The notes: generated by a model not told the origin, from the letters alone. Positions 47,730 through 55,640 are shown, numbered from the stretch's first letter. The stretch: 64,000 nt of DNA from Clostridia bacterium (GCA_017439545.1 JAFSIW010000051.1:20964-84963); one strand, 5' to 3'. Made by a program: numbers and translations.

Positions 47730-47757
47730 TTGAAAAACATACAAAAATCCATATAAT
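47730..47757 (+). promoter_or_regulatory. promoter of the XRE gene of unit 2
   Basis: TTGAAA (47730-47735), a 16-nt spacer and TATAAT (47752-47757), facing away from the sigma-G-like promoter. Confidence 0.7.
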
Positions 47758-47761
47758 GAAA

Positions 47762-47775
47762 TTGTAAGCTTACAA
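47762..47775. promoter_or_regulatory. perfect 14-bp palindrome, likely autoregulatory operator
   Basis: TTGTAAGCTTACAA starts 5 nt past the -10 of the XRE gene and 24 nt before its ATG, a position where repressor binding would block transcription. The neighbouring XRE protein is the natural candidate. Confidence 0.6.
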
Positions 47776-47798
47776 AAGCAAATTTTGGAGGTGCTATA

Positions 47799-48905
47799 AT
47801 GACCATAAAAATTGGTACAATTATAAAAAAACTACGCACAGAAAATAACGTTACGCAAGATGCTCTTGCAACCGCTATCGGTGTTACACCACAAGCAATT
47901 TCTCGTTGGGAAGCAGAGGGCGGTTATCCGGATATTGAGTTACTCCCTGCTATTGCCGATTTCTTTTCAGTAAGCACTGATGAACTGCTCGGTTATAAAA
48001 TGTCCGAACGTGAAAAGAGACTTGCAGAAATAAAAGCTGAAATGTCTAGACTTGCAGAAATTGGGACAATTGAAGAAAGAATCAACTTTGCAAGGATAGC
48101 ATTGTCAAAATATCCATCTGACTGTGAAATTAAAGAAAATCTTGCGGTATGCTTATATCATTTATATGCTGACACAAAAGAAAAATCCTTTTTGACAGAA
48201 TCAGAAAATCTTGCGATATATGTTGTTGAGAATTGCAAGGATGAAGATATCCGTTACGTTGCAATCACTACGCTTATAAGTATATATTCCGACACAAAAA
48301 GGATAGATAAGGTTCACGAAATGCTTAATCTGTTAACACCTATGAAATACTGTCGGGAGTTTGCAAAATCGTCTGGCATAGGTGACGGTAATAATGAAAT
48401 ATATAAGCAGGATGAAATCGACAAATTGACAGATTGTTTAGGTACAGGAATAGCGAATCTCGCACTTGATGATGAGTTACCGAATGATTCATCCACATGG
48501 GATAAGAAAATTGAAATGCTCGAAATATCAAATAAACTTTACTTTTTGATATACGGTGATAATTTAATGTTTTATCACTGCCGAATAGCATTTAACTATT
48601 GGATTATTTCAACCTATCAAATGGCACAAGGAAAAACAGAGGAAACCCTATCCTCACTTGAAAATATGTGTTATCATGCCGTAGAGTACGATAAATCATA
48701 TATAAAAAATCACGGTGAGCATTATACCTCTATTCTTGTTGATAAACTTGTTTATCCTGAACCGAGTAAAGATTTTCACGAATTGAAAGAACATTCTCAA
48801 TGTTGGTATATGCTTGATCGCATACAAAGCAAAAGATATGACCCTATTCATAACGATAAACGATTTGAAGAAATTCAAAAAACTTTAAAGGAATACGCAA
48901 TATAA
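47799..48905 (+). CDS. XRE regulator with TPR-like C-terminus (unit 2)
   Basis: A 368-residue protein with an N-terminal XRE domain (IIKKLRTENNVTQDALATAI; QAISRWEAEGGYPDIELLP) and a helical repeat C-terminus ending CWYMLDRIQSKRYDPIHNDK, which resembles the end of the unit-1 paralogue. The gene is clearly more A+T-rich than the housekeeping genes around, suggesting transfer. It is head-to-head with mini-ORF copy 2 and followed by terminator T2. GGAGG precedes the ATG at 47799. Confidence 0.85.
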   Translation: MTIKIGTIIKKLRTENNVTQDALATAIGVTPQAISRWEAEGGYPDIELLPAIADFFSVSTDELLGYKMSEREKRLAEIKAEMSRLAEIGTIEERINFARIALSKYPSDCEIKENLAVCLYHLYADTKEKSFLTESENLAIYVVENCKDEDIRYVAITTLISIYSDTKRIDKVHEMLNLLTPMKYCREFAKSSGIGDGNNEIYKQDEIDKLTDCLGTGIANLALDDELPNDSSTWDKKIEMLEISNKLYFLIYGDNLMFYHCRIAFNYWIISTYQMAQGKTEETLSSLENMCYHAVEYDKSYIKNHGEHYTSILVDKLVYPEPSKDFHELKEHSQCWYMLDRIQSKRYDPIHNDKRFEEIQKTLKEYAI

Positions 48906-48911
48906 AAACGC

Positions 48912-48937
48912 AAGCGAGGTGGAAACACCTCGCTTTT
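48912..48937 (+). terminator. terminator T2 after the unit-2 XRE gene
   Basis: The arms aagcgaggtg (48912-48921) and cacctcgctt (48926-48935) followed by TTTGCTATGTATA. Related in stem and tail to T1 and T3. The gap 48906-49311 also holds the 19-bp repeat, mini-ORF copy 3 and two promoters. Confidence 0.88.
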
Positions 48938-49001
48938 GCTATGTATAGGTTAAAATGTGTAATTTTGTGTAAATTGAGCCTAACAAAAATCAGTGAAAGC
49001 C

Positions 49002-49020
49002 CCAGTGTTTATGCGGCTTT
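49002..49020. repeat. dispersed 19-bp repeat, copy 3
   Basis: ccagtgtttatgcggcttt, same orientation as the copies at 6732 and 42944. It lies between T2 and mini-ORF copy 3. Confidence 0.5.
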
Positions 49021-49043
49021 ATAGCTCTTGGTGTTATTATACC

Positions 49044-49082
49044 TCATTCATCTATTCTACGAACTATTCCTGTTGCTTTCAT
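49044..49082 (-). CDS. spoVT-leader mini-ORF, copy 3 (12 codons)
   Basis: The ATG at 49082, with AAGGAG upstream, encodes MKATGIVRRIDE and stops at 49044. All differences from spoVT in the first eleven codons are synonymous. It is closer to copy 2 than to spoVT, and shares with it the identical block from the ATG to the AAGGAG. No more of SpoVT follows. Confidence 0.5.
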   Translation of the reverse strand: MKATGIVRRIDE

Positions 49083-49117
49083 ATATACATTTCTCCTTAA
49101 TTTACAAATTGTGTTGT

Positions 49118-49147
49118 TAGTATCTGTAATTGTGGGAGATTTATACT
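49118..49147 (-). promoter_or_regulatory. sigma-G-like promoter, copy 3
   Basis: AGTATA (49147-49142), 17 nt, GATACTA (49124-49118) on the minus strand. This is the best of the three matches to the -10 CATnnTA form. Confidence 0.7.
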
Positions 49148-49195
49148 GTGATATCCAAAAAAGAAAATCAACTGTAATTAGGTATTTTAATACTT

Positions 49196-49214
49196 ACACA
49201 ACCATCGGTTGTGT
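49196..49214. promoter_or_regulatory. inverted repeat upstream of the unit-3 XRE gene
   Basis: acacaacc-atc-ggttgtgt, 8-bp arms, 18 nt above the -35 at 49233. It has no T run, so a protein-binding site is more likely than a terminator. Confidence 0.5.
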
Positions 49215-49232
49215 GTATCTCTTTACAAGTTA

Positions 49233-49261
49233 TTGTTTTACTGTTTTCGTTTTGATATAAT
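49233..49261 (+). promoter_or_regulatory. promoter of the unit-3 XRE gene
   Basis: TTGTTT (49233-49238), a 17-nt spacer and TATAAT (49256-49261). Confidence 0.7.
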
Positions 49262-49311
49262 AAACTCAAGAGCAGAAGGCCTGCTGTCAAATTTAAGGAG
49301 GATTATCTAAA

Positions 49312-50133
49312 ATGAAAGATATAAACATTGCTAAGAATATCATTGCCTTGCGAAAAAACAAGGGTATTACCCAAGAACAGCTGGCAGAAGCACTAAATAT
49401 ATCTGCACAAGCGGTTTCTAAATGGGAAACAGGTGCTTGTCAGCCTGATACATTAACCCTGCCTTTAATAGCAGAGTATTTCAACGTTAGCATTGATTAT
49501 CTGTATTATGGCAAAGATATAACATACGATGATGTGTACGAAAAAGTATTTGAGAAAGTGCGAAATGTTCCAAATCAAATGAGCAAAGAGGCATACGAAG
49601 ATGTGGTAAAAATATTCGGACATGCGCATCATGGAATTTCATGGGGAAATCTAAAAAGCAGAGATACTGCAATCTATAATGAGCCTGCACATATTTCTAA
49701 TGAAAATGGCGTGTCGTTACTTTCCGGAAAAGGTTACGGCGCTATTTTAACTCGGGCTTTTTTCGAAAGTATAACTCCAGATACCGCCGATCTCGGTGCA
49801 GATTTATTGGCGGCATTGGCAGTAAAGGATAACTTGCTCGTCTGTATGGCTATCATTTCGATGAGTGATATCAGTTTTGGAGAAGTGCAAGTAAAGCTCA
49901 ATTTAAGTGAAGAAAAACTGCGAATTGCTCTTGATACCTTAATTGCAGCAAAGATCGTTATCGAAAAAGAGTCAAAACATAAATCTCTTGGTTTTACCTA
50001 CGAAATTAATAGCATGTATCATTCTTGTCTTTGCATTTTGATTGCAACGATTGAAATGTTAAGATACGGACTTTCCAATGGTGTTACCTGTTGTATGGGC
50101 TTTGGCGATTATCCTATACGGTTTGACAAATAA
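49312..50133 (+). CDS. XRE regulator with a different C-terminal domain (unit 3)
   Basis: A 273-residue protein. The XRE domain (IIALRKNKGITQEQLAEALN; QAVSKWETGACQPDT) is followed not by TPR-like repeats but by a shorter part with a predicted second winged helix (VQVKLNLSEEKLRIALDTLI, AAKIVIEKES). It is A+T-rich like unit 2. It is head-to-head with mini-ORF copy 3 and ends at terminator T3. AAGGAGG precedes the ATG. No function can be assigned beyond DNA binding. Confidence 0.83.
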   Translation: MKDINIAKNIIALRKNKGITQEQLAEALNISAQAVSKWETGACQPDTLTLPLIAEYFNVSIDYLYYGKDITYDDVYEKVFEKVRNVPNQMSKEAYEDVVKIFGHAHHGISWGNLKSRDTAIYNEPAHISNENGVSLLSGKGYGAILTRAFFESITPDTADLGADLLAALAVKDNLLVCMAIISMSDISFGEVQVKLNLSEEKLRIALDTLIAAKIVIEKESKHKSLGFTYEINSMYHSCLCILIATIEMLRYGLSNGVTCCMGFGDYPIRFDK

Positions 50134-50142
50134 ACAACCACA

Positions 50143-50169
50143 AAGCGAGGTGAAATTCACCTCGCTTTT
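50143..50169 (+). terminator. terminator T3 after the unit-3 XRE gene
   Basis: The arms agcgaggtgaa (50144-50154) and ttcacctcgct (50156-50166) followed by TTTTACTGTGTATA. Same stem family as T2. Confidence 0.88.
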
Positions 50170-50283
50170 ACTGTGTATATATTCGTTTTGTGCAATTTGA
50201 CTGTTTATACCGCAAAAACCAAGGGATTTATACTACATTTTGAGGCAAACAACTACAAAAACCAATTTTTTCTTAAGAAAACA

Positions 50284-50313
50284 CTTGTATTTTTGCTCCT
50301 TATCATATACAAT
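50284..50313 (+). promoter_or_regulatory. probable promoter of the acyltransferase gene
   Basis: TTGTAT (50284-50289), an 18-nt spacer, TACAAT (50308-50313), 20 nt before the GTG start. Confidence 0.5.
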
Positions 50314-50333
50314 ACATCGTGGAGTGATATGTA

Positions 50334-51653
50334 GTGAACATTGATGTGAACTATAAAAATCAAAAGCGGTACAAGACCGCCAAATTCCCTATTCGTCAGC
50401 CATTGTTTTTCACATGGCTTATTTGGTTTTTGTCAAAAATCAAATTAATAGGGAAAAAATACACCATTGAAAAAATCAATATGGATGGGCTGAAAGCTCC
50501 CTATATTATGCTGAGCAACCATATGGCTTGGGTCGATTTTGAGATTTGCTCTATGGGCACGTTTCCCCGTCGCATCAACAACGTAGTCACCTTAGAAGGC
50601 TTCTTCCGCCGTCCGTGGCTTTTGGAGCTGATCGGCGCCATTGGCACGCGCCGTTATACCAACGATCTGCATTTGATCAAATCCATTCGAGAGGTGCTCA
50701 AACGAGGGGATATTTTATGTATGTATCCCGAGGCTCGTTATTCCTTGTGCGGCACGCTGGCTGACATTCCCTCCTCTTTGGGAAAACTGGTCCGCTTAAA
50801 CCAATTGCCTGTTGTAGTGGTTGCTCATCACGGCAACCACTTGCACGCCCCGTTCTGGAACGTGCGCAAAAAAAGAAAAGTTCCGATGCACACGACGATG
50901 ACGCAGGTAATTACCGCCGAGCAAGCAGTCTCCTTATCCGCTGATGAAATCAATAAAATTTTAAGAAATGCGCTGGCCTATGACGATTATAAATACCAAA
51001 AAGAAAACGGGATTCTCATTACCGAACCGTTTCGCGCCGAAGGTCTGCATAAGATTCTTTATCACTGTCCCCATTGCAAAACTGAATTTGAGATGGACTC
51101 CAAAGGAACCGAAATTTTTTGTAACGCCTGTGGCAAGCATTGGAACCTAAACGAAGACGGAACGCTTTCGGCAATATCAGGTGAAACCGAATTTTCTCAC
51201 GTGCCGGATTGGTTCGAGTGGGAACGGGAACGAGTCCGTGCAGAAATTGAGCGCGGAGAGTACTCGTTTGATGACGAAGTAGATGTATACTCCTTTCCCC
51301 GTGTATGGCGATTTATGCCTCTCGGCAAGGGACGTTTGACCCACGATGCCAAAAACGGATTCGTTTTACAGGGTTTTTATAATAAAAAGCCCTACTCAAT
51401 TCATCGTCCACCCCTTAAAACCGCAAGCTTGCACATTGAATATGATTATCATTATATCAAGCCTTTTGATTGCATTGATATTTCAACCGAAAACGATTCT
51501 TTTTACTGCTATCCCTCTCAAAAGAATGTAGCAACCAAACTGGTTTTTGCAACGGAGGAAATCTATAAAAAAGCACAGATCGACCGCAAAAACAAGCATC
51601 GATCATTGATACAAAGTGTGCAAAGTCATAGAATACAGCAAGAAGAACAATAA
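50334..51653 (+). CDS. PlsC-like acyltransferase with C-terminal zinc ribbon
   Basis: A 439-residue protein. The N-terminal acyltransferase domain (about 15-230) has a membrane segment, the catalytic NHMAWVDF (H-x4-D) and YPEARYS. A zinc ribbon follows near 240-262 (HCPHCKTEF and FCNACGKHW, four Cys), then a C-terminal domain (about 280-410) of unknown fold. The first half suggests transfer of an acyl chain to glycerol phosphate or a related acceptor at the membrane. The zinc ribbon is not found in ordinary PlsC proteins. The GTG at 50334 follows GGAG. Confidence 0.8.
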   Translation: MNIDVNYKNQKRYKTAKFPIRQPLFFTWLIWFLSKIKLIGKKYTIEKINMDGLKAPYIMLSNHMAWVDFEICSMGTFPRRINNVVTLEGFFRRPWLLELIGAIGTRRYTNDLHLIKSIREVLKRGDILCMYPEARYSLCGTLADIPSSLGKLVRLNQLPVVVVAHHGNHLHAPFWNVRKKRKVPMHTTMTQVITAEQAVSLSADEINKILRNALAYDDYKYQKENGILITEPFRAEGLHKILYHCPHCKTEFEMDSKGTEIFCNACGKHWNLNEDGTLSAISGETEFSHVPDWFEWERERVRAEIERGEYSFDDEVDVYSFPRVWRFMPLGKGRLTHDAKNGFVLQGFYNKKPYSIHRPPLKTASLHIEYDYHYIKPFDCIDISTENDSFYCYPSQKNVATKLVFATEEIYKKAQIDRKNKHRSLIQSVQSHRIQQEEQ

Positions 51654-51684
51654 AAATGCAGGGTGATATACACCCTGCATTTTT
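51652..51684. terminator. bidirectional terminator
   Basis: The arms aaaaatgcagggtg (51652-51665) and caccctgcattttt (51671-51684), with A and T runs outside. It separates the acyltransferase (+) from the radical-SAM pair (-). Confidence 0.9.
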
Positions 51685-51690
51685 ATCTTC

Positions 51691-52347
51691 TTACGAAAAC
51701 AGTTCCCCGTTTATATCAAATACCGCCATTCGGGTGATCTGAGCGCCGTAGGGGCTTTGACCCACCTTTTCATGAATAGTTCCCACCAATAAAGAGGGGT
51801 TCAGATTCACACTACTGCCGGCAGGCAACCGCAAAGAGAGCACCAAATCCTCTTCACGAACAGCAACCGAAACTTCTTGCAACGCTGCCGCCAGATCCAC
51901 GGTGGACTCCCCTCCCTTTTTGGTACGCTTGGTAACCAAAATCTCGGACTGACCGAGAAAATCTGCCACAGCATTTTGCTGCCAAGCCCATTTAGGAAAG
52001 CAAATCGAATATTCGGCAAAGGCAATCATTTTCGCTTTTTGCACCGGCGGTGCAACGCTTAATACCCGCATATCTTGGGGCATTACTTTGTCCATCGCTG
52101 ATTTGATAGCATGCATAGACATGGGTTTGGTCAGGCGAAAATCCACACTTTCACAGCGGCTTTCTTGCCCCAACGACAGCGGCAAGGCAAAGGTCACGTA
52201 AGGATGCGGATTAAACCCTTCGGTGTGCCACAAAGGCAGACCCGACCGTTTCAAGGCACGTTGCATAAACCGTTGCAGATCCAGATGGGAAATGTATTTT
52301 AAATCTCCTTGTTTGACAAACCACATACGTACGTCAATAAAATCCAT
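51691..52347 (-). CDS. DUF2344 (TIGR03936) radical-SAM partner protein
   Basis: A 218-residue protein beginning MDFIDVRMWFVKQGDLKYIS, then HLDLQRFMQRALKRSGLPLW and FNPHPYVTFALPLSLG. These are the marks of the family that always follows the TIGR03960 protein. Its function is unknown. The start at 52347 overlaps the upstream stop (TAATG), so the pair is coupled. Confidence 0.9.
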   Translation of the reverse strand: MDFIDVRMWFVKQGDLKYISHLDLQRFMQRALKRSGLPLWHTEGFNPHPYVTFALPLSLGQESRCESVDFRLTKPMSMHAIKSAMDKVMPQDMRVLSVAPPVQKAKMIAFAEYSICFPKWAWQQNAVADFLGQSEILVTKRTKKGGESTVDLAAALQEVSVAVREEDLVLSLRLPAGSSVNLNPSLLVGTIHEKVGQSPYGAQITRMAVFDINGELFS

Positions 52348-54182
52348 TACTCGCACCCCTTTTCACACAAGCGGTTGGCACCGCACCCCGCGCACTGTTC
52401 GCGGCAATGAGGCGTCGTTTTGCCCTCGTGTGCCTTGACGTTTTCCCGTTTTAAAAATTCAGCGGTAACACCGATATCAATATGAGACCAAGGCAACACC
52501 TCGTCAAATTCCCGTTTGCGGGCATTGTAAAAAGCAGGATCAATCTCAAGGTCAGAAAAGATTGCCATCCATTTTTCATAGTTGAAGAATTCACCCCAAC
52601 TATCGAACTTACAACCGCGCTTTTGGGCTTCCAGCAGCACTTTGCCTAACCGTCGGTCGCCACGGGCGAAAATGCCTTCTAAATTGCTCACTTGCGCATC
52701 GTGCCAACTCAAAGAAATCTTGCGGCTGGTAACCGTTTGCACCAAGTGTTTTTGTTTTTCTTTCAATTGCTCTACCGTGTCCTGCGGTTCCCATTGGAAG
52801 GGCGTAAAGGGTTTGGGAACAAACCCCGACACGCTGGATGACACCGTAACGCCTTTGCCCTTGGGTCGGTTGGGCATATGATAGAAGGTATCCACCACTT
52901 TTTGAGACAGATGGGCAATGCCTTCTACGTCTTCCATGGTTTCGGTGGGAAGTCCCATCATAAAATAGAGTTTGACCCCTGTATTTCCGCCTGAAAAGGC
53001 AGTTTCAGCAGTGCGAAGCACCTCTTCTTCGGTAATGTTTTTATTGATCACGTCCCGCAGACGTTGCGTACCTGCTTCGGGAGCAAAGGTAAGACCGCTT
53101 TTTCGCACGCTTTGAATCCGCTCCATCAATTCACGGGGAAAGTTGTCCACGCGTAAAGAAGGCAAAGAAATGTTGATTTTTTCCGGCTCGGTCCAAGAAA
53201 GCATTTGTTCTAACAGTTGAGGCAATTGGCGGTAGTCGCTGGTGCTCAGCGAAGAAAGGGATACTTCCTCATACCCGCCCATATCGCACAAAGAGCGGGC
53301 TTGTTTGTTAATGACCTCGGGCGACTTTTCCCGCACAGGGCGATAGACGTAACCCGCCTGGCAAAAGCGGCAACCGCGAATACAGCCACGAAAAATCTCT
53401 TGCACCGCACGGTCGTGTACCACTTCAATATAAGGGGTAACAAACGCTTCGGGATAATGGGCAGTATCCAAATCATCAATGATCCGTTTCCGAATGGTAG
53501 CAGGAACGCCGTCAAGAGGCGTAACCGCCTGGATGGTGTTATCCGCCTTATAGGTCACTTCGTAAAAACAAGGCACGTAAAAACCATCCAGATCCGCCAC
53601 ACGGCGCAAAAACTGTTTACGGGTCAACCCTTGTTGTTTGGATTCCCGATACAGTACCATCAATTCGCACAAAGCTTCTTCCCCTTCGCCCAAACTGACA
53701 ATATCCACAAAATCCGCAAGAGGCTCGCTGTTATAGGCACAAGGTCCGCCGATGATCACAAAGGGATCATCCTCTCCCCGATTTTGGGCAAGCAATTCCA
53801 CACCGCCCAGATCCAACATATTCAACACGTTGGTATAAGACAGTTCATATTGCATGGTAAAGCCAATGAAATCGAAATGATGCAAGGCATCCTTGCTTTC
53901 CAAAGCGTAAAGAGGCAAATGATGCTCCCGCATTTTGGCTTCCATATCGTCCCAAGGGGCAAACACCCGCTCGCACCAGACACCGTCCATGGCGTTCAGG
54001 GCGGAATAAAGAATTTTCATACCTAAGTGGGACATCCCAATCTCATATACATCAGGAAAACAAAAGGCAAAACGGATATCCACATCCCTTTTGTCTTTGA
54101 TGATGCTATTCATTTCACCGCCGGTATATCGTCCCGGTTTTTGCACCTGATTTAAAATGGCTTCCCATTGTAATTTATCCAC
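52347..54182 (-). CDS. TIGR03960-family B12-binding/radical-SAM protein
   Basis: A 611-residue protein. An N-terminal B12-like Rossmann region (about 1-190; DVRFAFCFPDVYEIGMSHLG in pieces) precedes a radical-SAM barrel with the cluster motif CIRGCRFCQAGYVY (Cys-x3-Cys-x2-Cys) near 260. The C-terminus ends with CAGCGANRLCEKGC, which may bind another cluster or zinc. It works with the DUF2344 protein on an unknown substrate. Confidence 0.9.
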   Translation of the reverse strand: MDKLQWEAILNQVQKPGRYTGGEMNSIIKDKRDVDIRFAFCFPDVYEIGMSHLGMKILYSALNAMDGVWCERVFAPWDDMEAKMREHHLPLYALESKDALHHFDFIGFTMQYELSYTNVLNMLDLGGVELLAQNRGEDDPFVIIGGPCAYNSEPLADFVDIVSLGEGEEALCELMVLYRESKQQGLTRKQFLRRVADLDGFYVPCFYEVTYKADNTIQAVTPLDGVPATIRKRIIDDLDTAHYPEAFVTPYIEVVHDRAVQEIFRGCIRGCRFCQAGYVYRPVREKSPEVINKQARSLCDMGGYEEVSLSSLSTSDYRQLPQLLEQMLSWTEPEKINISLPSLRVDNFPRELMERIQSVRKSGLTFAPEAGTQRLRDVINKNITEEEVLRTAETAFSGGNTGVKLYFMMGLPTETMEDVEGIAHLSQKVVDTFYHMPNRPKGKGVTVSSSVSGFVPKPFTPFQWEPQDTVEQLKEKQKHLVQTVTSRKISLSWHDAQVSNLEGIFARGDRRLGKVLLEAQKRGCKFDSWGEFFNYEKWMAIFSDLEIDPAFYNARKREFDEVLPWSHIDIGVTAEFLKRENVKAHEGKTTPHCREQCAGCGANRLCEKGCE

Positions 54183-54237
54183 TGTGTATCAATCCTAATT
54201 TCATTTTTCCTTATGATACACCATTTGAGCGTATTTT

Positions 54238-54798
54238 TCAAGTGTGTCTTTGTGAACGTATTTGTAAAAGACCAAGGTATAAACAAAATAACAACAACAA
54301 TGGATTGTGATGCACACAAACCATCCAACCGCCTGCCAAAGACAACAGGACAATCGAAAACAATGACAACAAATTGGGCAGCCGGGCTATGCTTTGTATC
54401 GGGTCACAGAGCAATTTTATCAGCTGATAACCATCTAAAGAGTACAGCGGCAGCAAATGAAACACTGCCAAAAAAAAATTAACCGTTTGAAAAGTTCCGC
54501 CTGAAACCACAGCAACACAACCGTTTACCAAAACACCTCCGCAAATCAAAAGACAATGCTTCCATCGTGTAGCGGGAAGTTTTCGGATGGCAATATTAAT
54601 CTCAAAAGGATACAAACAAACCTTAGACGGCATGCAATCAAATAAGGCCATACAAACCAAATGACCGCTCTCATGGAGCAGAATTGCTAATAACAAATAA
54701 CCCATCACTCCGGTTGTATCCAAAAGCAATAAAATCGTTACCAATCCTACAAAACCCGGACTAATAACAAATTGACATTTTTTGAAATTGAAGGTCAT
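54238..54798 (-). CDS. SpoIVFB-like M50 membrane metalloprotease
   Basis: A 186-residue membrane protein with the zinc motif HESGH in a membrane segment (LLLAILLHESGHLVCMALF) and a later SLDG motif for the third ligand Asp (HLLPLYSLDGYQL). These are site-2-protease features as in SpoIVFB, which cleaves pro-sigma-K. The start at 54798 overlaps the M23 stop by 4 bp (ATGA), so the two are coupled. Substrate not shown. Confidence 0.85.
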   Translation of the reverse strand: MTFNFKKCQFVISPGFVGLVTILLLLDTTGVMGYLLLAILLHESGHLVCMALFDCMPSKVCLYPFEINIAIRKLPATRWKHCLLICGGVLVNGCVAVVSGGTFQTVNFFLAVFHLLPLYSLDGYQLIKLLCDPIQSIARLPNLLSLFSIVLLSLAGGWMVCVHHNPLLLLFCLYLGLLQIRSQRHT

Positions 54799-55592
54799 GA
54801 TAATTGAATCAGCCATTGGGGATTCACCCGATATTCGCCCCGTCTCACCTCAAAATGCAAATGAGGCCCCGTAGAAACCCCTGTACTCCCCACCAAAGCG
54901 ATGGTGTTTCCTTGTTCGATCCAATCTCCGACAGACACTAACAACTTACTGCAGTGGGCATATACCGTGCAAAAATCATTTCCGTGATCAAGAATTAAAT
55001 AATTTCCATATGAAGAATCGTACTCGGCTACAATTACTCTTCCTGACAATGATGCAACAATAGGAGTCCCCGCCTCTGCTCCGATATCAACGCCGTTATG
55101 AAATAGGCGCGTACCGTATATTGGGTGTATACGGTATCCAAACGGCGAAGTAACGCTACCGTTAACAGGCGGGATCATAGCGTGTTGTGACGACTCCGGG
55201 TGGTAAGCAACCTGTAATAACAAATCTTCCTCGCTTTTCACGCTCATAGAATCATCCGGGGAATCCCCACCATCTCGTGACAAAGGGACGTTGGTATTGG
55301 TCACCGTTGCCATGGTGTGTACAATGATATCCGTTTGAGATTCCGGCTCCTCCTCTTGCGGTTTTGTAACCAATGACAAAGCAGTTGTATCCCCAAACCG
55401 AGTTTGATACTGTGTCCGCAACGCTTCATATGTCGCACCACCTATCAGGCGAAGAGCCACACTCAAAAACAAGAGCACAATACAAATGACAATCTGCGTT
55501 CTAATGAAACCAAGCATAGGATCGCACGGTTTACGCCCCTTTCGCATTGGCTGTTTCGCCGGCACAGAGACAGGTTGAAATTCCTCTTGCAT
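54795..55592 (-). CDS. SpoIVFA-like membrane-anchored M23-family protein
   Basis: A 265-residue protein with a cytoplasmic basic N-terminus (KQPMRKGRKP), one membrane segment near 30-50, a linker and a C-terminal LytM-type domain (about 140-262). Metal-site segments are FHNGVDIG and GPHLHFEV, plus the first-His region FGYRIHP. The pairing with an M50 protease mirrors SpoIVFA-SpoIVFB. In SpoIVFA the LytM domain is inactive; here the H-x3-D and HLH positions look intact. It precedes rnpB in divergent orientation. Confidence 0.82.
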   Translation of the reverse strand: MQEEFQPVSVPAKQPMRKGRKPCDPMLGFIRTQIVICIVLLFLSVALRLIGGATYEALRTQYQTRFGDTTALSLVTKPQEEEPESQTDIIVHTMATVTNTNVPLSRDGGDSPDDSMSVKSEEDLLLQVAYHPESSQHAMIPPVNGSVTSPFGYRIHPIYGTRLFHNGVDIGAEAGTPIVASLSGRVIVAEYDSSYGNYLILDHGNDFCTVYAHCSKLLVSVGDWIEQGNTIALVGSTGVSTGPHLHFEVRRGEYRVNPQWLIQLS

Positions 55593-55640
55593 TTTCTACT
55601 CACCTCATCAAAGTGTATGCAGACCTGTCCGTAAAAATGC

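Noticed and set aside
42847-50169. Three similar hairpins considered as a CRISPR-like or repeat array
   Set aside because: They are spaced by whole genes and each has a U run after the stem, which fits terminators.
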